A stretch of 64,000 nt of DNA from Gordius sp. MW1 (Eukaryota > Nematomorpha > Gordioida > Gordea > Gordiidae): positions 21,722,001 to 21,786,000 of the forward strand of contig OZ038530.1 of assembly GCA_964036665.1 (NCBI GenBank). Reading direction: 5' to 3'. This document shows, piece after piece, positions 59,701 through 64,000 of this stretch. The notes under the pieces are model-generated. The model did no database searches. It was not told where the DNA came from and was given only the letters and a program-made list of their open reading frames with translations. Every line of letters starts with the position of its first letter. Positions within the stretch are counted from its first letter, which is position 1. A program made the position numbers and the translations under genes.

Positions 59701-62700
59701 TAATAAAAGTTACATTATGTGTAAAATGAAAAATAATGATTTATATTTACTTGTGTATACCACATTTAAAGATATATAAAATAAATTTGACACAATCTTT
59801 TTTAAACACCATAAATAAGATATGTAAAATATGTGCATTATATATAGCTATCTTGATTATCGAACTGTTGTCCGGACTAGTGATGGGGAAATAGCGTTTT
59901 TAAGGAGCTAAAGCTATAGCACATAGTCACTTTAAGTGCTATAAGCTATAGGAGATGGGAGTTTGAGGTGCTATAGGAGATGGGAGGTATGAGGTGCTAT
60001 GTGCTATAGGAGATGGGAGTTTGAGGTGCTATGTGCTATAGGAGATGGGAGTTTGAGGTGCTATGTGCTATAGGAGATGGAAGTTTGAGGTGCTATGTGC
60101 TATAGGAGATGGGAGTTTGAGGTGCTATGTGCTATAGGAGATGGGAGGTTTGAGGTGCTATGTGCTATAGGAGATGGGAGTTTGAGGTGCTATGTGTTAT
60201 AGCCGATAGCACTTAAATGCGCTACTCCTATAGCACCGGCGCTAACACTGGGAATAATTTCAATGAAAACAATAGAGTATAATATGAACTTGTGTGTAAT
60301 CTAATAAACAATTTTCCATTAAAAATATATTGTTCGAAAAAACAAAATTAAAAAAGGGTGTTATTTAACTGCTAAGTAAATATTTACAAATTGCTAAGTA
60401 ATTTATGCTAAGTATTTTAAAGGATATGCTAATTATTTTATTTTTTATTATTAAATTGCTAAGTTTTTATTTTGATATGCTAAGTTTTTTTTATTAAAAT
60501 GCTAAGTATTTATTTAAAAAATCTAAATTATGAATTTTAAACAAAATGTTTAATATTTAAAAAAATACTCTTTTTCAATCGGGGAGGGGGGGGGGGGGGG
60601 TTAATTCAAAACCTAGTTATGCCCTACCCTCATAACTAGGTTTTGAATTAAGGGGGGGCAAACGGGTAAAATAAAAGTTGAATTAGGGAGGGGCTAAATA
60701 AAAAAAAATTATTAATTTGTAAGGGTTTTTTTACATTGGAAAATTTTTTTTCCTGTCATTCAGAGGGGGGGGGGGCGACTTATTGATAAAATAAATGTAG
60801 AAGCAATGCAAAATAAAATTAAAGTCATACATTTAATTAATTTATATTAAAATAAGTCGTAGTTAGATGGTAAGATAGGGCAAAAAAATTATATTCAGAT
60901 TTATTTTAATATTTAATAAAAACAAAATAAACAATTTAAAAAATTTTTCCCAGTGTTAGCGCCGGTGCTATAGGAGTAGCGCATTTAAGTGCAATCGGCT
61001 ATAGCACATAGCACCTCTAACTCCCATCTCCTATAGCACATAGCACCTCAAACCTCCCATCTCCTATAGCACATAGCGGGACCGGGTCAAAACCGCAGAA
61101 AAAAAACAGCAGAATTGGTCAGAACTGATCAAGACTGGTCAGAACTGGTCAAGATTGAACATCTGTTTATTGATATGATTAATTAAAATGTAAGTTTTAA
61201 CCTATCTTTTATTCATAATTTATATTATAGATGTTGTATACTAATACTTCCATGGATATCATGTTATATTTACAATTTTGGAAATAAAGGAAATAGAATT
61301 AAAAGTTTTAACCTAAAATTCTATTCATAATTTATATTAAAGATGTTGAATACTAATACTTCCATGGATATGATATTATATTTATAATTTTGGAAATAAA
61401 GGAAATAGAATTTAAGTTTTAACCTATCTTTTATTCATAATTTATATTATAGATGTTGAATACTAATACTTCCATGGATATGATATTATTTTTACAATTT
61501 TAAAAATAAAGGAAATAGAATTTAAGTTTTAACCTATCTTTTATTCATAGTTTATATTATAGATGTTGAATACTAATACTTCCATCTTAGATTGGTGAGG
61601 AGGGTTAGTGTTTTAGGTCGGGGTTAGTGTTTTAGGTTAGGGTTAGTGTTTTAGGTCAGGGTTAGGGTTATATTGATTATCTAAAAGTCATATTATTCTG
61701 CTACTTTGACCCTTTAAAATGTTTTGCCTTTACACTCATTTAAGTTTTTTTTATAAATATTTACTAGATTATAACAGACCAATTTTATTAATATTTACTA
61801 AATTATAACAGACAAATAATCAAGTGGTAATAATATTTAACATTGCATCTCTTTGTTTATATTTTAGATAACATGATATTGTTTTTAGAAATTGAGATGG
61901 GTTTATTTCACTGTTAGTATAATGTTCTTTTAAATTATTGATACAAGATTCTTTGTTGATTTCTTTCTTAGATTGTGGGTTTATTGTTTTTCCTTGGTTT
62001 ATTTTATAGATATTTGAGTTAGTTTCTTTCTGTATCTTTTTGAGATAATCAATAAATTGATAAATATTGGGTCTGATGATTTTTACCCATATTAGCTTTG
62101 ATGTAAGAATATTGACCAAGGGTCAGTACCTGCCCACTTCTTGAAGATTTTTTAAATTCTAACCAAATATGCATTAAAATCTATATTTTGTATACTTATT
62201 CTCTTCTTGCTCAAAAATGAGACAAATTCTTTAAAATAAGACATGAAAATAACAATTAAATATATGCTGTTTTGTCGTATAATTCTAAAATGTCTATGCG
62301 CTTCGCATTTTCCATCCCCCCGACTTTTTCTGCTATTTTTTCATAATTCTGCTATTTTGACCCCGATTCCACATAGCACCTCAAACTCCCATCTCCTATA
62401 GCACATAGCACCTCAAACTCCCATCTCCTATAGCACATAGCGCCTCAAACCTCCCATCTCCTATAGCTCATAGCACCTCAAACCTCCCATCTCCCATAGC
62501 TCTAGCACCTCAAACCTCCCATCTCCTATAGCTTATAGCACTTAAAGTGACTATGTGCTAGTAGACATAGCGTATTTAATAGGCTAATCCCATCAGCGGG
62601 GAGGTGCTAAGCGCGCTAGTGCTAAGCGTTTTCCAACCACTAGTCCGGACACAAACAAAAAGCGAGCCCATAAATTGCATAGCAAATTAATAAGTATATG

Positions 62701-63552
62701 TAGCGAGAAACGAACAAGGAACATATATATATATTTCAGCAACAAACTATAAACCCCAATAAAAGTAAAGATCAACGACTGTTAGTTTAAGCGTTCCTAT
62801 TTATGTATGGATGGGCGTAGCCAAGATTGGATTTGGGGGGGGGGGGGCAATAATGATTTAGGGAGGGGCAAAATAATCATTTTTAGTAATTTTAGTCATA
62901 ATTGTAATATATTTTAAGAAATTTTTTGGATTTAGAGGGGGGGGCAGCCGCCCCTCCCTGCCACCCCTTAGGTATGCCTATGTATATATGTAATACAAAG
63001 CCTGCATTTTGTGCAAGCCTTTTTAAATCGTATGTGCCATAAAACAAAATCTCATGTCATCTCACATGTAATTATATAATAAGGGATTTATGGCGTAGAA
63101 AAAATATTTTATAAATGGTGTATTGTTTAAATAGTGTTGTAAAAACGGCTGAGTTATATTTGGTCGAGCTTTGGTTTTAGACCAAATATTTTTTGAAAAA
63201 CAGACCAGAATATACAGATACACTTAGTTAAACCAAAGGTGGATCAAACAAAACTCAGCCGTTTTACAACAGTAATTGCCTATATAAATCCTAATTTTAT
63301 TCAATAATATAAGATTTTTCCCTCTAATTTTTATTATGTAAAAATTATTTAAATAGAGTTTTTAGCAAAAAAATCAAACAGTGGCGCAACCAAACAAACA
63401 AACAAACAAATTGAAGGTTTAGAAACCTCACATGAGACCAAGCAAAATTATTTGACGATCTTTAAAATACCTCCAAATCCTTGTACATTGAGATCATTGC
63501 CTCGTACAATTTTCGGCACAATTCCCAAATCAGTTCCGATTCTTTGGATTTC
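53739..63552 (-). CDS. NPEPL1: M17 leucyl-aminopeptidase-like protein (NPEPL1 type), nine 3' exons; 5' part beyond the window
   Basis: Minus-strand exons in order are 63471-63552, 57161-57303, 56587-56664, 55987-56087, 55818-55872, 55432-55553, 55093-55216, 54738-54854 and 53739-53948 (TGA). They join in frame to 343 residues, about the C-terminal two-thirds of the human protein. M17 enzymes are hexameric metallo-aminopeptidases that remove N-terminal residues from peptides. The metal and catalytic signatures are present: WVGKGIVYDTGGLSIK, MKRDCGGAAA and NTDAEGRLVLADG. Further matches are DMATLTGAQG and GERATGYGVALLL near the end. All junctions are GT-AG. The first visible exon starts in phase 0, so at least one more exon lies right of 64000 or is unrecognised between 63553 and 64000. 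The 6.2-kb intron at 57304-63470 is filled with transposons. Confidence 0.9.
54240..54580 (+). mobile_element. LINE 3' end fragment in the last NPEPL1-like intron
   Basis: It encodes MADMINENRLRWYG, then after a frameshift EVPGKRGRGRPRVTWKG and a basic tail. It is closely similar to the C-terminal coding part of the LINE at 9754-12340 (tggcggatatgattaacga, aggtaccggggaagagagga). It is a 5'-truncated copy of the same family, opposite in orientation to the host gene. Confidence 0.75.
56120..56554. mobile_element. MITE family C copy, complete
   Basis: The termini tagactagagagactgctca and tgagcagtctatgta are inverted across about 435 bp. It has no coding frame. It occupies most of the intron between NPEPL1-like exons 56087 and 56587 and serves as the uninterrupted reference for the copy at 38846. 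Confidence 0.75.
56824..57010. mobile_element. MITE family B copy, complete
   Basis: The left end gtgttgcaaaaacggctggg and right end tctagccgtttttgcaacac are inverted over at least 20 bp. The flanks are ttta on the left and tacc on the right, which allows a TA duplication. Confidence 0.75.
57520..57690. mobile_element. MITE family B copy, one end eroded
   Basis: The right end aagccgtttttacaacac is intact. The interior gactaacggttgacttgggt, agcctaaaggtcgcc and gtttatgtttaatcgactaa is typical of the family. The left terminus is no longer readable. Confidence 0.6.
57945..58115. repeat. Purine-rich repeat family E copy
   Basis: Text parallel to 21411: ttccggccttcggccctggt, a purine block, cgtagcatatttgctatgca, gggcgagaa and ggggcgagaacgcctatggg. 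Confidence 0.7.
58483..59600. repeat. Cluster of SINE bodies and heads
   Basis: Repeated units begin ggccaatggtcattttttcc-like text (about 58484, 58513, 58604, 58794, 59080, 59458), each with cattggtcagtagccag. Heads with degenerate B-boxes on the minus strand (cgggatttgaacccacatca near 58913 and 59229, gggtatcgaaccagcaatt near 59575) are interspersed. It is the same family as at 22.6-23.8 kb and 36.8-37.4 kb, here less regular. Confidence 0.7.
59985..60195. repeat. Minisatellite, 32-bp unit
   Basis: Six to seven copies of gctataggagatgggagttt followed by gaggtgctatgt. Occasional units have ggaggt or ggaagt variants. The inverse array lies in the right arm at 61005-61078 and 62371-62540. Confidence 0.9.
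60556..60778. repeat. G-rich inverted segment in the foldback loop
   Basis: A run of about 14 G at 60588-60601 is followed by ttaattcaaaacctagttat and, inverted a few bases later, ataactaggttttgaattaa with another G run. The text tgaattagggaggggc matches family A copies at 9076 and 31136. Confidence 0.6.
61185..61590. repeat. Tandem repeat of about 120 bp, four units
   Basis: Units contain aagttttaacctatctttta, ttcataatttatatta, agatgttgaatactaatact, tccatggatat and ggaaataaaggaaatagaat, at about 61191, 61303, 61420 and 61528. The last is cut short after tccatc. Confidence 0.85.
61605..61668 (+). repeat. Interstitial telomere-like repeats
   Basis: The units ggttagtgttttaggtcg and gttagggttagtg recur several times and end in agggttagggtta. 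It is the same mixed pattern as the minus strand at 32408-32466. Confidence 0.7.
61820..62119 (-). pseudogene. C-terminal fragment of a probable MULE/FLYWCH-linked transposase
   Basis: An open frame of up to 99 codons reads IRPNIYQFIDYLKKIQKET, then a basic polar stretch and NNLKEHYTN with ISCYLKY at the end. The order (W or P, then hydrophobic FI-FL-K-Q, a charged linker, a final LR-I-H/YL-like helix) is like the tail of FLYWCH-associated Mutator transposases. The match is by memory and weak. No catalytic residues are included. Confidence 0.4.
62660..62695. repeat. Widespread attgctatgcaat-type motif, one of many
   Basis: The string gcgagcccataaattgcatagcaa appears here just outside the foldback element. 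Related copies occur near 7797, 20622, 21555, 24203, 25820, 36768, 37545, 37757 and 58040. Its core ATTGC-ATA-GCAAT is an interrupted palindrome. It marks one boundary of several repeat families. Confidence 0.65.
62811..62982. mobile_element. MITE family A copy, complete
   Basis: Left end atgggcgtagccaagattgg, right end ttaggtatgcctatg. The order inside is G run, caataatgatttagggaggg, then ggggggcagccgcccctccc. The orientation is inverted relative to 1006 and 28561. Confidence 0.75.
63134..63271. mobile_element. MITE family B copy, complete
   Basis: The ends gtgttgtaaaaacggctgag and actcagccgttttacaacag are inverted. At 138 bp it is an internally shortened member. It lies in the large NPEPL1-like intron, 200 bp from the exon at 63471. 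Confidence 0.7.
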
Positions 63553-64000
63553 CTATCAGGCACATTATAACAAAACACAAAATTTTAATTTTAAAACGAT
63601 TTAAATCGTCTAAAATGCGATGCGAAAATATTTTCTTTTTTTATAAATGTTTACTCAATTTACATCTAAATTTAGTAGTTTTTAAAGTAAAATTTTTAAA
63701 GGCTAAGATAGTAATTAAGCCATACCATCCATAATCCACAAATAATTGTAAAGGAAACAGCTTTATACACTACAAATATAAATGTTTTTATTTTTAAACC
63801 TAAGGATGTTCAGATAAATGAGATTAACGGTGTTAACAAGGCATTTATCGGGGGCATTTTTCCTCTCTGTTTTTATTTATGTTATATTATTAGGTATATG
63901 ATCTTATAAACCATTGACTAATCTACAGGGCTATAATATTCTTTTATGTTTCATTTCTTTTAAAGTTCATCCGCGTTATCCGAATTGTTAGTACTCCAAC
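63553..64000. other. Upstream part of the NPEPL1-like gene, no exon recognised
   Basis: This should be an intron of the aminopeptidase gene. I see no minus-strand open segment with M17 similarity; the expected preceding conserved text was not found, so the next exon is probably past the right edge. Confidence 0.4.

Larger units (their letters stand above)
61079..62370. mobile_element. Mutator-like element nested in the foldback right arm
   Basis: The left end ggaccgggtcaaaaccgcag pairs with the right end ctgctattttgaccccgatt (then cc). Flanking acatagc occurs on both sides (61071-61077 and 62371-62377) and the minisatellite unit is restored when the insert is removed, which defines the insertion. 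Inside are a 3- to 4-copy tandem repeat, a telomere-like run and a minus-strand open frame resembling the tail of a MULE transposase. Superfamily assignment is tentative. Confidence 0.6.
59878..62642. mobile_element. Foldback hAT-type element with palindromic 8-bp target duplication
   Basis: The element begins TAGTGATGGGGAAA and ends TTCCAACCACTA. It is flanked on both sides by gtccggac (59870-59877 and 62643-62650), an exact 8-bp duplication that also fits the nTnnnnAn preference described for hAT targets. Each arm is long: 59878-60252 on the left and, on the right, 60956-61078 continued at 62371-62642. The arms share ctatagcacatagtcacttt, a minisatellite, and ctatagcaccggcgctaaca. The loop (60253-60955) holds gctaagt-type repeats and a family A-like G-rich block. 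The right arm is broken by a second transposon. No hAT transposase is visible. Confidence 0.8.

Noticed and set aside
61605..61668. A chromosome end
   Set aside because: The run is short, degenerate, mixed with other sequence and embedded inside a transposon with unique flanks on both sides.

Overview
This is an AT-rich eukaryotic, almost certainly animal, genomic window. Its genes are split by spliceosomal introns, and most of the remaining DNA is transposon and repeat debris. I rebuilt exons by eye from splice sites, reading frame and family conservation. Several introns are extremely short (33 to 45 bp), one is a U12-type AT-AC intron, and others exceed 6 kb and are packed with repeats. 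Many tiny introns beside a few inflated ones is a pattern seen for example in flatworms, but no sequence feature here fixes the phylum.

Layout, left to right. A two-exon rhodopsin-like receptor lies at 3091-4583 (+). From 6.5 to 12.4 kb there is transposon territory: a hAT-type element with an exact 8-bp target duplication, a second hAT transposase relic, and a broken LINE with endonuclease and reverse transcriptase. From 17.2 to 29.9 kb (+) there is a small CTD phosphatase (SCP/CTDSP family) in at least seven exons, with a 7.3-kb intron full of repeats. From 32.6 to 38.7 kb (+) there is a complete 11-exon CDK5RAP1-like tRNA methylthiotransferase. From 39.8 to 42.1 kb (+) there is a five-exon Nse4 kleisin of the SMC5/6 complex. 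From 42.5 to 47.5 kb (-) there is a decayed Gypsy-type LTR retrotransposon split by another insertion. From 50.0 to 52.5 kb (+) there is a ten-exon E2F transcription factor of E2F4/5-like organisation. From 53.7 kb to beyond 63.5 kb (-) there are nine exons of an M17 aminopeptidase resembling NPEPL1, whose 5' end lies past the right edge. The E2F and NPEPL1-like genes are convergent.

The genes are ordinary housekeeping or regulatory genes (transcription, tRNA modification, chromosome maintenance, proteolysis) and do not form a pathway or cluster. I found no clearly new gene system. The unusual content is structural: the AT-AC intron, the tiny introns, a foldback hAT element carrying a second nested transposon, several short inverted-repeat (MITE) families with interpretable insertion history, tRNA-like SINE heads with tandem arrays of their bodies, and interstitial telomere-like repeats at two loci.
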